A stretch of 47,577 bases of DNA from an uncultured Oscillospiraceae bacterium (GTDB lineage Bacteria; Bacillota; Clostridia; Oscillospirales; Oscillospiraceae): assembly GCA_944383165.1 (NCBI GenBank), contig CALWON010000008.1, forward strand, positions 1 to 47,577, written 5' to 3'. The position numbers and the translations under genes were made by a program. Positions within the stretch are counted from its first letter, which is position 1. Each line of letters opens with the position of its first letter. The notes under the pieces are model-generated. The model was not told where the DNA came from. It saw only the letters and a list, made by a program, of their open reading frames with translations, and searched no databases. Of this stretch, positions 33,607 through 42,187 are shown one piece after another.

Positions 33607-36600
33607 ATGGCAAGAAAGTTCAAAACCATGGACGGCAACAATGCGGCAGCATATGTAAGCTATGCCTTTACTGAGGTAGCTGGCATTTACCCCATTACTC
33701 CGTCCAGCCCCATGGCTGACTATGTAGATCAGTGGGCAGCTCAGGGTCAGAAAAACATCTTCGGCACCACTGTCAATGTGGTGGAGATGCAGTCTGAGGC
33801 CGGTGCAGCAGGTACTGTACATGGCTCTCTGGCTGCTGGTGCTCTGACCACCACTTACACTGCATCTCAGGGTCTGCTGCTGATGATCCCCAATATGTAT
33901 AAGATTGCTGGTGAGCTGCTGCCCACCGTGTTCCATGTGTCTGCCCGTACTGTGGCTGCACAGTCTCTGAACATCTTTGGCGATCATTCCGACGTTATGG
34001 CCTGCCGCCAGACTGGCTTTGCTATGCTGGCTGAGGGCAATGTACAGGAAGTGATGGATCTGGCTCCTGTTGCCCATCTGGCAGCAATTAAGGGTCGTGT
34101 CCCATTCATCAACTTCTTTGATGGCTTCCGTACCTCTCACGAAATTCAGAAGATTGCCATTTGGGACTACAAGGATTTGGCTGAGATGGTTGATATGGAT
34201 GCAGTGGCTGCATTCCGTCAGCGTGCACTGAATCCTGAGCATCCCACCATGCGTGGTTCTCATGAAAACGGTGATATTTTCTTCCAGCACCGTGAGGCAT
34301 GCAACCCCTACTACGATGCTCTGCCTGAGATTGTAGAGGAGTATATGGGCAAGATCAATGAGAAGCTGGGCACCAATTATCAGCTCTTCAACTACTATGG
34401 TGCTCCAGATGCAGACCGTGTGATTGTTGCCATGGGTTCCTTCTGCGATGTGGCTGAGGAAGTCATTGACTACCTGAACGCTCATGGCGAGAAGGTTGGT
34501 CTGGTGAAGGTACGTCTGTACCGTCCTTTCCGTGCAGACAAGCTGATCGCTGCCATTCCTGCCACTGCTAAAAAGATTGCTGTTATGGACCGTACCAAGG
34601 AGCCTGGTGCTCTGGGCGATCCTTTGTACCTGGATGTGATCACCGCTCTGTCCACCGCTGGCATCCATGATAAGGTTGTTGTTGGTGGTCGCTATGGTCT
34701 GGGCTCCAAGGATACTCCTCCTAAGAGCGTATTTGCTGTGTATGAGAATCTGGCTCAGGCTCAGCCTAAGGATCATTTCACCATCGGTATTGTGGACGAT
34801 GTAACCCATACTTCTCTGGAGGAGAAGGAGTCTGCCAACACTGCCGCAGAAGGCACCATCGAGTGCAAGTTCTGGGGTCTGGGCGGCGACGGTACTGTTG
34901 GTGCTAACAAGAACTCCATCAAAATCATTGGTGACCATACTGACAAGTATGTACAGGCTTACTTCCAGTATGACTCCAAAAAGACCGGCGGCGTAACCGT
35001 AAGCCATCTGCGCTTTGGTGACAATGCCATTAAGAGCCCCTACTATATCAACAAGGCTGACTTCGTAGCCTGCCATAACCCCTCCTACATTGTGAAGGGC
35101 TTCCCCATGGTGCGTGACGTAAAGCCCGGCGGCACCTTCCTCATCAACTGCCAGTGGTCTGCTGAGGATCTGGACAAGCACATGCCTGCTGTTGCAAAGC
35201 GTTATATCGCTGCCAACAACATTCAGGTCTACACCATTGACGCCATTGATCTGGCTGCTAAGATTGGTATGGGCAAGCGCACCAACACCATTCTCCAGTC
35301 TGCATTCTTTGCTCTGGCTAAGGTTATGCCTCAGGAGGAGGCCATCCAGTATATGAAGGATGCTGCCACTAAGTCCTACCTGAAGAAGGGTCAGGATGTG
35401 GTTGACATGAACCACAAGGCCATTGATGCTGGTGCAACTGCATTCAAGAAGTTTGAGGTTCCTGCTTCCTGGGCTACTGCTGAGGATGTGAAGGCAGAGA
35501 ACACTTTGACTGGTCCTGCAAAGCTGGTGAAGATGGTTGAATCCATTCTGGAGCCTGTGGACCGTATGGACGGCGACAGCCTGCCTGTTTCCGCATTCGT
35601 AGAGCATGTGGATGGTACCTTCGAACAGGGTGCTTCTGCTTACGAGAAGCGTGGCGTAGCTGTGTCTGTACCTACATGGGATGCTACCAAGTGTATCCAG
35701 TGTAACCAGTGCTCCTTCGTCTGCCCCCATGCTACCATCCGTCCCTTCGCTCTGACTGAGGAGGAGGCTAAGAACGCTCCTGAGGCAGCTAAGATTGTGG
35801 ATGTGAAGGCAGGCAAGGGCAAGGATGTTTACAAGTTTGCCCTTGCAGTCAGCCCCCTGGATTGTATGGGCTGTGGCGTCTGCGCAAAGACATGCCCTGT
35901 CAGTGCCCTGACTATGGTACCTCAGGAGCAGGAAGCTGCTCAGCAGCCTGTATTTGATTACATGGTTGCCAATGTGGCTGCTAAGAGCGATGTAACCGAC
36001 CTGACTGTGAAGGGTAGCCAGTTCAACAAGCCTCTGCTGGAGTTCTCTGGCTCCTGTGCAGGCTGTGCTGAGACTGCTTATGCCCGTCTCATCACCCAGC
36101 TGTTCGGTGATCGTATGTATATCTCCAATGCAACTGGCTGTTCCTCCATCTGGGGCGGTCCTGCTGCAACTTCCCCCTACACCACCAATGCCGAGGGCAA
36201 GGGTCCCGCTTGGGCTAACTCCCTGTTCGAGGACAACGCTGAGCATGGTCTGGGTATGTATTTGGGTCAGAAGGCCATCCGTGACCGTCTGATTGGTCAG
36301 CTGTCCGCTATGGCTGAGGCTGAGGCAACTCCTGCTGAGGCAAAGGCTGCTATCGAGGCATTCATTGCTACCAAGGATGACGGTACTGCAAACCAGGCTG
36401 CTACTGCTGCTCTGGTTGCTGAGCTGGAGAAGGGTGCTGCTGCTGGCTGCGATGCCTGCAAGGCAATCCTGGCTGAAAAGGAGTACCTGAACAAAAAGTC
36501 CGTGTGGATCTTCGGTGGTGACGGCTGGGCATACGACATCGGCTTCGGCGGTGTTGACCATGTTCTGGCTTCCGGTGAGGATGTCAATATCTTCGTATTT

Positions 36601-37152
36601 GATACTGAGGTGTACTCCAACACTGGTGGACAGGCTTCCAAGGCTTCCAACATTGGTCAGGTAGCTCAGTTTGCTGCTGCTGGTAAGACTGTGGCTAAGA
36701 AGAGCCTAGCTGAGATTGCCATGACCTATGGCTATGTCTATGTGGCTCAGATTGCTATGGGTGCCAACATGAACCAGACGCTGAAGGCCATTGCTGAGGC
36801 TGAGGCTTATCATGGTCCTTCCCTGATTATCGGCTATGCTCCCTGTGAGATGCACAGCATCAAGGGCGGCATGACCAACTGCCAGAGCGAGATGAAGAAG
36901 GCTGTTGAGTGCGGCTATTGGAACCTGTTCCGCTTCAATCCTGCTCTGAAGGCTGAGGGCAAGACCCCCTTCACTCTGGACAGCAAGGCTCCCGCTGGCG
37001 GCTATCAGGAGTTCCTGATGAACGAGGCCCGTTACTCCAGCCTGACCCGCTCCTTCCCAGAGCGTGCTAAGGAGCTGTTCGAGCTGAACGAGGAGACTGC
37101 AAAGGCTCGCTATGAGAAGCTGGTCCGTATGCAGGAGATGTATAAAGTCTAA
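33607..37152 (+). CDS. nifJ: Pyruvate:ferredoxin (flavodoxin) oxidoreductase
   Basis: 1181 residues, the single-chain PFOR length. The N-terminal pyruvate-binding domain starts MARKFKTMDGNNAAAYVSYA with YPITPSSPMAD. The ferredoxin-like domain near residues 690-770 has CIQCNQCSFVCPH and CMGCGVCAKTCPV; a further cluster site is CAGCAETAYARL. The TPP-binding domain has GDGWAYDIGFGGVDH and SNTGGQ. It oxidises pyruvate to acetyl-CoA and CO2 and reduces ferredoxin. Codons are strongly biased to GCT, CTG, AAG and GGT, a sign of very high expression. A dedicated promoter, structured leader and perfect terminator make it a single-gene unit. The bias also creates a 1009-codon open frame on the other strand, which is not a gene. 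Confidence 0.96.
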   Translation: MARKFKTMDGNNAAAYVSYAFTEVAGIYPITPSSPMADYVDQWAAQGQKNIFGTTVNVVEMQSEAGAAGTVHGSLAAGALTTTYTASQGLLLMIPNMYKIAGELLPTVFHVSARTVAAQSLNIFGDHSDVMACRQTGFAMLAEGNVQEVMDLAPVAHLAAIKGRVPFINFFDGFRTSHEIQKIAIWDYKDLAEMVDMDAVAAFRQRALNPEHPTMRGSHENGDIFFQHREACNPYYDALPEIVEEYMGKINEKLGTNYQLFNYYGAPDADRVIVAMGSFCDVAEEVIDYLNAHGEKVGLVKVRLYRPFRADKLIAAIPATAKKIAVMDRTKEPGALGDPLYLDVITALSTAGIHDKVVVGGRYGLGSKDTPPKSVFAVYENLAQAQPKDHFTIGIVDDVTHTSLEEKESANTAAEGTIECKFWGLGGDGTVGANKNSIKIIGDHTDKYVQAYFQYDSKKTGGVTVSHLRFGDNAIKSPYYINKADFVACHNPSYIVKGFPMVRDVKPGGTFLINCQWSAEDLDKHMPAVAKRYIAANNIQVYTIDAIDLAAKIGMGKRTNTILQSAFFALAKVMPQEEAIQYMKDAATKSYLKKGQDVVDMNHKAIDAGATAFKKFEVPASWATAEDVKAENTLTGPAKLVKMVESILEPVDRMDGDSLPVSAFVEHVDGTFEQGASAYEKRGVAVSVPTWDATKCIQCNQCSFVCPHATIRPFALTEEEAKNAPEAAKIVDVKAGKGKDVYKFALAVSPLDCMGCGVCAKTCPVSALTMVPQEQEAAQQPVFDYMVANVAAKSDVTDLTVKGSQFNKPLLEFSGSCAGCAETAYARLITQLFGDRMYISNATGCSSIWGGPAATSPYTTNAEGKGPAWANSLFEDNAEHGLGMYLGQKAIRDRLIGQLSAMAEAEATPAEAKAAIEAFIATKDDGTANQAATAALVAELEKGAAAGCDACKAILAEKEYLNKKSVWIFGGDGWAYDIGFGGVDHVLASGEDVNIFVFDTEVYSNTGGQASKASNIGQVAQFAAAGKTVAKKSLAEIAMTYGYVYVAQIAMGANMNQTLKAIAEAEAYHGPSLIIGYAPCEMHSIKGGMTNCQSEMKKAVECGYWNLFRFNPALKAEGKTPFTLDSKAPAGGYQEFLMNEARYSSLTRSFPERAKELFELNEETAKARYEKLVRMQEMYKV

Positions 37153-37192
37153 TCCTTCTCATCTGCTCTCATCAAAGAGATGATAGAATTTG

Positions 37193-37231
37193 CCCCTGTG
37201 GGTTCCTGTTGGAACCCACAGGGGTTTCTTT
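37193..37231 (+). terminator. Terminator of the PFOR gene
   Basis: A 14-bp perfect GC-rich stem pairs 37193-37206 with 37211-37224, followed by TTTCTTTTTG. Confidence 0.9.
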
Positions 37232-37251
37232 TTGAGATTTTATGTAATTGT

Positions 37252-37776
37252 TTATTTGCTCAAAATAGGGATGGGAATGGGAGTGCGCTGAAGTGCCATG
37301 ACAGTGACTGTGGTACAAATCAATCCTAGCGTGCCTTGCAGGGCATTGACTGGGATGTTCACTGCAACACCATATCCCATACCCAGCACAAAACATTCAA
37401 ATACAAAATAGCCCAGTACCATGACGAGTTCAGCCAGAATGCCACCGAGTACCACAGAAATCACAGGAAATTTCCAGCGGTGGGACAGTGCAAGAAAGCA
37501 GGAACCTGAAATCATCGCCATGGTTGCCTTAATGAGTAAGGTGGCAGGTGCATAGAGGGGATAACCCAGTAAATCGGCAAGACAGGAACCCATACCAGCA
37601 GCAATCCCACCATAGAAGGGACCAAGCAAAATGCCAGAGAGTAGCACAGCACAGTCACCCAGATTAAAATATCCACCCATAGGGGATGGAACTTGTACCA
37701 TCATGGTGAGAAGGGTACAGAGTGCACACATCAGACCGGTGGCAGTGAGGGAATGGATGGAAACTTGTTTCTTCAT
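37252..37776 (-). CDS. ECF transporter S component, possibly vitamin B6-related
   Basis: 174 residues with about six membrane segments. The family pattern GGYFNLGDCAVLLSGILLGPFYGGIAAGMGS, followed by LGYPLYAPATLLIKATMAMISG, marks a substrate-binding ECF S component. It would bind a vitamin-like solute and use the shared ECF motor. GGAGG precedes the ATG. It is divergent from a MocR/PdxR-type regulator. As PdxR-like proteins usually control vitamin B6 supply, pyridoxine or a related compound is a reasonable but unproven substrate. Confidence 0.8.
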   Translation of the reverse strand: MKKQVSIHSLTATGLMCALCTLLTMMVQVPSPMGGYFNLGDCAVLLSGILLGPFYGGIAAGMGSCLADLLGYPLYAPATLLIKATMAMISGSCFLALSHRWKFPVISVVLGGILAELVMVLGYFVFECFVLGMGYGVAVNIPVNALQGTLGLICTTVTVMALQRTPIPIPILSK

Positions 37777-37796
37777 AGAAAATTCCTCCTTGACAA

Positions 37797-37832
37797 GTTG
37801 ACCTGTTCTGTATTATACCGTAAACTGACCTG
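37797..37832. promoter_or_regulatory. Direct repeats in the S component / MocR intergenic region
   Basis: GTTGACCTG (37797-37805) and ACTGACCTG (37824-37832) share TGACCTG in the same orientation 27 bases apart. Between them, on the minus strand, lies a TATAAT (37811-37816) for the S component gene with no good -35. MocR regulators bind direct repeats, and this layout suits activation of a weak promoter. Confidence 0.55.
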
Positions 37833-37887
37833 ATTGATAGTATCAATAATAGAAAACTTTATCAGACCAGATGGCGGAGGAAACCAG

Positions 37888-39261
37888 ATGCTGACCTATG
37901 AAATGAGTAAGCGTGGACAGAGGAGTTTATATGAATATTTGTACCAATGTATTCGGGATGATATTGTAAAGGGAACCTTGAAGGCAGGAGAAAAATTGCC
38001 ATCCAAGCGTATGTTGGCACGCCATTTACAAGTCTCTGTTGTGACAGTGGAAAATGCCTATCAACAGTTGGTAGCAGAGGGATATGTGTATGCACAGGAA
38101 AAACGGGGATATTTTGTCGGTTCCATAGAGACTTTTGTACAAGGGGAAAAAACTGCCATAGCATACCATCAGGAGGCAGAAAAGCAGCAATGGCGATTTG
38201 ACCTGTTAGGAGGGAGAAACACAGAGGGGTTTCCCTTCTCTCTTTGGGCAAAGTTGATGCGCCAGGTGCTTACAGAGCGGGGAGAAACTTTATTGGAGAG
38301 TTCCCCATCTTGTGGTGTTTTGGAGTTGCGAGAGGCGATAGCCCAATATCTACTACAATTTCGAGGGATGCGTGTACATCCAAGTCAAATTGTCATAGGA
38401 GCTGGGGCAGAATACCTCTATGACCAAATCGTGCAGTTGTTGGGCAATCACTTGTGTTACGGGGTAGAGCAGCCGGGGTATCCAAAAGTACAGCAGGTTT
38501 ACACCTTGCATGGTGCAGGCTGTGCCAGGGTCCCACTGGATGAGGGAGGGATGCAGGTGGAGGCAGTGCGCCAAAGTGGGGCGCAGGTGCTGCATTTGTC
38601 CCCTTCCCATCAGTTTCCAACGGGTGTAGTCATGCCTATTGGGAGAAGACAGGCACTGCTGAAATGGGCAGAGGAGAAACCGGAGAGATATATCATAGAG
38701 GATGACTATGACAGCGAATTTCGCTTTATGGGTGCCGCCATTCCAACATTACAGAGCATTGACCAGGCGCAAAGAGTGATTTATATCAATACCTTTTCCA
38801 GAACACTGGCTCCCTCTCTGCGTATGGGCTACATGGTGCTTCCACCTGTTTTGATAGAGCGGTATCATACAATGATGGGGTTCTATTCCTGTACCGTTCC
38901 AGTGATGGAGCAATACACATTGGCACGATTTTTGTCTCAGGGATATTTTGAACGGCATTTGAACCGTATGCGTGGTTTGTATCGAAACAAGCGGGACAGG
39001 ATATTGGAATTGTTGCAGAATAGCCCACTGGCTGGGCAGTATACAGTGCAGGGGGCAGAGAGGGGACTGCACTTCCTGTTAAAATTACCAACTCAAACAT
39101 GTGACAGAGAATTGAAGCAGCAGGCAGAGCAACAGAAGTTGCGGTTGTCTTTTTTATCTGAATATGGTGGAGGGGAACAGCACTGGCTTTTGATGCACTA
39201 TCCAGGTATTCCGTTGGAACAGTTGGAAGAAGGGCTTGCACTGCTTTCCAAACTATTGTAA
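37888..39261 (+). CDS. MocR/PdxR-type GntR regulator with aminotransferase-like domain; PLP lysine replaced by Arg
   Basis: 457 residues from the ATG at 37888, chosen for GGCGGAGG 7 bases upstream. The N-terminal GntR winged helix spans about 10-80 (LYQCIRDDIVKGTLKAGEKL, then PSKRMLARHLQVSVVTVENA). The rest is a class I aminotransferase-like domain with SPSHQFPTGVVMP and IIEDDYDSEFRF. Where MocR proteins normally have the PLP-binding Lys in a TFSK motif, this one reads NTFSRTLAPSLRMGYMV, with Arg305 encoded AGA at 38800-38802. PLP could then bind only non-covalently, if at all. It is divergent from an ECF S component and probably regulates it. Confidence 0.88.
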   Translation: MLTYEMSKRGQRSLYEYLYQCIRDDIVKGTLKAGEKLPSKRMLARHLQVSVVTVENAYQQLVAEGYVYAQEKRGYFVGSIETFVQGEKTAIAYHQEAEKQQWRFDLLGGRNTEGFPFSLWAKLMRQVLTERGETLLESSPSCGVLELREAIAQYLLQFRGMRVHPSQIVIGAGAEYLYDQIVQLLGNHLCYGVEQPGYPKVQQVYTLHGAGCARVPLDEGGMQVEAVRQSGAQVLHLSPSHQFPTGVVMPIGRRQALLKWAEEKPERYIIEDDYDSEFRFMGAAIPTLQSIDQAQRVIYINTFSRTLAPSLRMGYMVLPPVLIERYHTMMGFYSCTVPVMEQYTLARFLSQGYFERHLNRMRGLYRNKRDRILELLQNSPLAGQYTVQGAERGLHFLLKLPTQTCDRELKQQAEQQKLRLSFLSEYGGGEQHWLLMHYPGIPLEQLEEGLALLSKLL

Positions 39262-39292
39262 AATGGAAAAAAGAGCGGAGAGGTGAAGAAAG

Positions 39293-39646
39293 ATGGGGTG
39301 GCATTTTCTGATATTCCCCATAAGGGGAGTTTCATTTATACTTCCAATGGCGCTATTGGTACTTCTACAAGTGTGGTTGTGTCGAAAAGAGAATCGATGG
39401 CTTGGGTTAATTTTGCCAGTACTTCTCTTTTTGCTGAGTTTGGTTCTCACATTTGCAGTAGCTGTGGGGTATTTTGTGACACAGGGACCCACTCCACATC
39501 TGGGAGGACCTGGGCATCATGGCATATTTGTGGTTGGTCGTAGTCTGTTTGAGCTTTTATTTCTTGGTGGAAAAACCTTTATTTTTACCAATATTCCCAC
39601 TATCATATTGGGCTATATCTGGTTTTACCACCAGAGACGACCATAA
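39293..39646 (+). CDS. Small membrane protein, unknown function
   Basis: 117 residues with three hydrophobic segments (about 4-28, 37-62 and 78-110) and a short polar stretch THPHLGG-like (GPTPHLGGPGHHG) between the second and third that contains several His. GAGAGGTG lies 7 bases before the ATG. It starts 31 bases after the MocR gene, so the two are probably cotranscribed. No family is recognised. Confidence 0.6.
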   Translation: MGWHFLIFPIRGVSFILPMALLVLLQVWLCRKENRWLGLILPVLLFLLSLVLTFAVAVGYFVTQGPTPHLGGPGHHGIFVVGRSLFELLFLGGKTFIFTNIPTIILGYIWFYHQRRP

Positions 39647-39654
39647 TAAGGAAA

Positions 39655-39708
39655 AGAAAACACAAGCAAATTGTGCATTACAAAGCACAGCTTGCTTGTG
39701 TTTCTTTT
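39655..39708. terminator. Bidirectional terminator
   Basis: Arms 39658-39669 and 39693-39704 pair over 12 bp; the plus strand continues TTTCTTTTAT and the minus strand has T-rich trailing sequence. It separates convergent genes. Confidence 0.7.
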
Positions 39709-39719
39709 ATGGATTCCAA

Positions 39720-40739
39720 TTAAAAAGAGGCTATTAGGCTTTCATTGATTTCAGAGAGACTGTGTACTCCACACATTCCCATGGTGTCCTCCAGTTCTCC
39801 CTTCACTTTTTCTGTCAACAGGTGCACCCCTTCTTCTCCGCCACCATAGAGAGCGGTGACATAGGGGCGAGCCATCAGAACAGCATCTGCACCCAAAGCA
39901 AGGGCTTTGCACACATCCACACCATTGCGCAGACCGCCATCTACAAAGATGGTCATTTGCCCCTTGACTGCCTTGGCAATTTTGGAGAGTACCAATGCAG
40001 TGGGTAGGACACCATCCTGAACACGACCACCATGGTTGGAAACAACAATTCCAGCAGCACCAGCATCCAGGGCTTTTTTGGCACCGGTGACCGTCATCAC
40101 TCCTTTTATAATGAAAGGGATCTTGGCATATTCAATCACTTCACGCAGTTCTGCCACGGTTTTAGAACCAGCAGGTGGAATCAATCCTTTGAGGAAGGGA
40201 AGCCCTGCTGCATCAATGTCCATCGCAAATACCTCTGCGCCGGAGGCTTTGGCAGCATCCAGTTTTTCAAATATGGTGTCCTGATCCCATGGCTTTACTG
40301 TGGGGATACCAACGCCACCAGCATTGCCAATGGCTTTGGCAGCAGAGAGGAAGACCTGGGGATTGGCTCCATCGCCGGTAAAGGCTGCAATACCTGCCTT
40401 TTCACAGGCTGGAACTAAAATGTTGTTGTATTCCAAATCGTTGTATTTGTCACCGTAGTGGAGGTTGACAGCACCCACAGGACCAGCAAAGACAGGGATG
40501 GCATAGGTTCGACCTGCAAATGTGAAACTGGTGTCCACTGGTTTGTTTTCACAAATGGTATCCATATTCAGGTAGATGGATTGCCATGCCTCATAGTTGG
40601 CAATGGCAACACGACCGGTTCCTTTGGCACCAGGTCCAGGCATGGTGCTGCCACAGGCTTTGCCGTTACAGACAGGACAGGCTTTGCAATAGGGACCACT
40701 GCAAGTGCGAGCTTGCGCCAGTACATCAGAATAATTCAT
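39720..40739 (-). CDS. FMN-dependent alpha-hydroxy-acid oxidoreductase with Cys-rich N-terminus
   Basis: 339 residues. The TIM-barrel FMN-dependent hydroxyacid dehydrogenase family is clear: FIIKGVMTVTGAKKALDAGA with the catalytic Lys, then VVSNHGGR with the catalytic His, IFVDGGLRNGVDV and GADAVLMARPY. Unlike aerobic lactate oxidases, the first 30 residues carry five cysteines (positions 13, 18, 21, 24 and 29), which could hold a metal or iron-sulfur cluster, and the barrel is shorter. It probably oxidises an alpha-hydroxy acid such as lactate, with an unknown electron acceptor in an anaerobe. GGAGGG precedes the ATG. Confidence 0.85.
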   Translation of the reverse strand: MNYSDVLAQARTCSGPYCKACPVCNGKACGSTMPGPGAKGTGRVAIANYEAWQSIYLNMDTICENKPVDTSFTFAGRTYAIPVFAGPVGAVNLHYGDKYNDLEYNNILVPACEKAGIAAFTGDGANPQVFLSAAKAIGNAGGVGIPTVKPWDQDTIFEKLDAAKASGAEVFAMDIDAAGLPFLKGLIPPAGSKTVAELREVIEYAKIPFIIKGVMTVTGAKKALDAGAAGIVVSNHGGRVQDGVLPTALVLSKIAKAVKGQMTIFVDGGLRNGVDVCKALALGADAVLMARPYVTALYGGGEEGVHLLTEKVKGELEDTMGMCGVHSLSEINESLIASF

Positions 40740-40816
40740 ACAAGAATCCCTCCTCTATTTCTAATCTGTATTATTGTAGTAGGAAACATGGGGAAGGTCA
40801 AGAGAAACATGAACCT

Positions 40817-41743
40817 TTATACATGTGCTTCCAGCCAGTGCAAAAGGTGGATAAGCACTTCCTGTTTGTTTACCTCGTGAAACATCTCATGCCGCCCTCC
40901 AGGGTACAGGTGAAGTGTCACATCGGTGCAACCAGCCTGACGAAAGAGCTGTACCACCTTTTTCACCCCTTTTCCCATGCCACCCACTGGGTCATGGTCA
41001 CCAGAGAAGAAATAAACAGGGGTATGTTTGTCCATTTTAGAGAGGGCTTTTGGGTTTCCTATCCACTGAAGCCCACCCATCATATCACGAAATAGAGAGG
41101 CAGTAATGGGGTATTGACAGAGAGGGTCAGAAAGATAGCGGTCTACTTCCGAAGGGTCACTGGAAATCCAGTCAGCTGTTGTACGGTTGGGGTGGAATTT
41201 GCGATTGTACCCACCAAGGGACAGAGAGGAAATCAGAGGACTGACTCCATGTACCCCCAACCGTTTGCATTCCAGAGAAGCAAGGGATTTCCCCAAAGCT
41301 ACAAGTTTAGAAGATTCCTGTCCAGTACCAGATAAAATAGCACCAGATACCACACCGGGGTATTGGATGAGATAAGTGCGCACAAGAAAAGAACCCATAG
41401 AGTGCCCCAGTAAGAAATAGGGAAGGGAGGGATAGGCGTGGCGCTGTTGTTGTAGTAGGGCATGGATGTCCTGCACTACCATATTCCAACCATTTTTTGG
41501 GGCAAAAAAACCATACTTACCATCTTCTACAGTGAGCCCATGCCCCAGATGGTCCTCCCCACAGACCAAGAAACCGTGGGAACAAAGAAACTGTGCCACT
41601 TCTTCATACCGACCGATATGTTCTGCAATGCCATGCACAATTTGTACAATACCCCTGGGTGTTTGTTCAGGAATCCATTCCACTGCATAGATGGAATGCC
41701 CACAGAAAGCAGACGGATAACAAAACGTGTTTTTGACTGCCAT
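40817..41743 (-). CDS. Alpha/beta hydrolase, monoacylglycerol lipase-like (S33 family)
   Basis: 308 residues. The oxyanion segment VHGIAEHIGRYEEVAQFL and the nucleophile elbow LLGHSMGSFL are typical of monoacylglycerol lipase-like (Hydrolase_4) enzymes. The acid residue is in FFSGDHDPVG and the catalytic His in PGGRHEMF. There is no signal peptide, so it acts in the cytoplasm on lysolipids or other esters. AAGGGGGA precedes the ATG. It stands alone; the next gene is divergent. Confidence 0.88.
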   Translation of the reverse strand: MAVKNTFCYPSAFCGHSIYAVEWIPEQTPRGIVQIVHGIAEHIGRYEEVAQFLCSHGFLVCGEDHLGHGLTVEDGKYGFFAPKNGWNMVVQDIHALLQQQRHAYPSLPYFLLGHSMGSFLVRTYLIQYPGVVSGAILSGTGQESSKLVALGKSLASLECKRLGVHGVSPLISSLSLGGYNRKFHPNRTTADWISSDPSEVDRYLSDPLCQYPITASLFRDMMGGLQWIGNPKALSKMDKHTPVYFFSGDHDPVGGMGKGVKKVVQLFRQAGCTDVTLHLYPGGRHEMFHEVNKQEVLIHLLHWLEAHV

Positions 41744-41786
41744 AAAACAATCCCCCTTTTACATAGAAATCAAAAACAGGTATCAG

Positions 41787-41815
41787 TTGAGAAAAGGTTC
41801 GCCCTATGATAGAAT
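41787..41815 (+). promoter_or_regulatory. Promoter for the half-amidotransferase-like gene
   Basis: TTGAGA (41787-41792), 17-base spacer, TAGAAT (41810-41815); AGGAGG at about 41825 precedes the ATG at 41840. Confidence 0.65.
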
Positions 41816-41839
41816 ACAGAAAACAGGAGGAATTGTACC

Positions 41840-42178
41840 ATGAAAGATTGTATCGTGATTTTAGATTTGGGCAGTGAAGAAAATGAAAGAGTTCTGAATG
41901 ATATTCAGGCATTGGGTGTGGATGCTCAGATACGGGAACATACCATTACATTGGAGGAACTGCAATGTATTCCCAATGTAAAAGGAATCATTTTAAATGG
42001 TGGAGCAAGAGGAATGGAGAATGGGCAGGAGTGGGAGGCAGCACTGGAAATTTACAACTGTGACATACCAGCATTGATGGTGGCACACAAAGGGGACGAT
42101 CCCTGGCCAGAAGATCCAGACATCAGAGATATGGTACTGCGGGCATTTGTATTCAGTATCTGTGGAATACAAGAATAG
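41840..42178 (+). CDS. Small protein resembling the N-terminal half of a class I glutamine amidotransferase
   Basis: 112 residues with an excellent promoter and ribosome binding site. The first 55 residues (CIVILDLGSEENERVLNDIQ, then VKGIILNGGARG) follow the beginning of GMP synthase-type amidotransferase domains (ILDFGSQ, then GIILSGGP). The nucleophile strand that should contain GxCxG is instead PALMVAHKGDDPWPED, and the His-Glu part is missing. It cannot be an active amidotransferase. It may be a degenerate binding protein or a remnant, but the intact expression signals argue against simple decay. Confidence 0.65.
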   Translation: MKDCIVILDLGSEENERVLNDIQALGVDAQIREHTITLEELQCIPNVKGIILNGGARGMENGQEWEAALEIYNCDIPALMVAHKGDDPWPEDPDIRDMVLRAFVFSICGIQE

Positions 42179-42187
42179 CCACAGAAC

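Noticed and set aside
33532..36561. 1009-codon open frame on the minus strand inside the PFOR gene
   Set aside because: Shadow of the strong codon bias of PFOR. The translation is rich in Ser, His and Cys with no domain, and the plus-strand protein is unmistakable.
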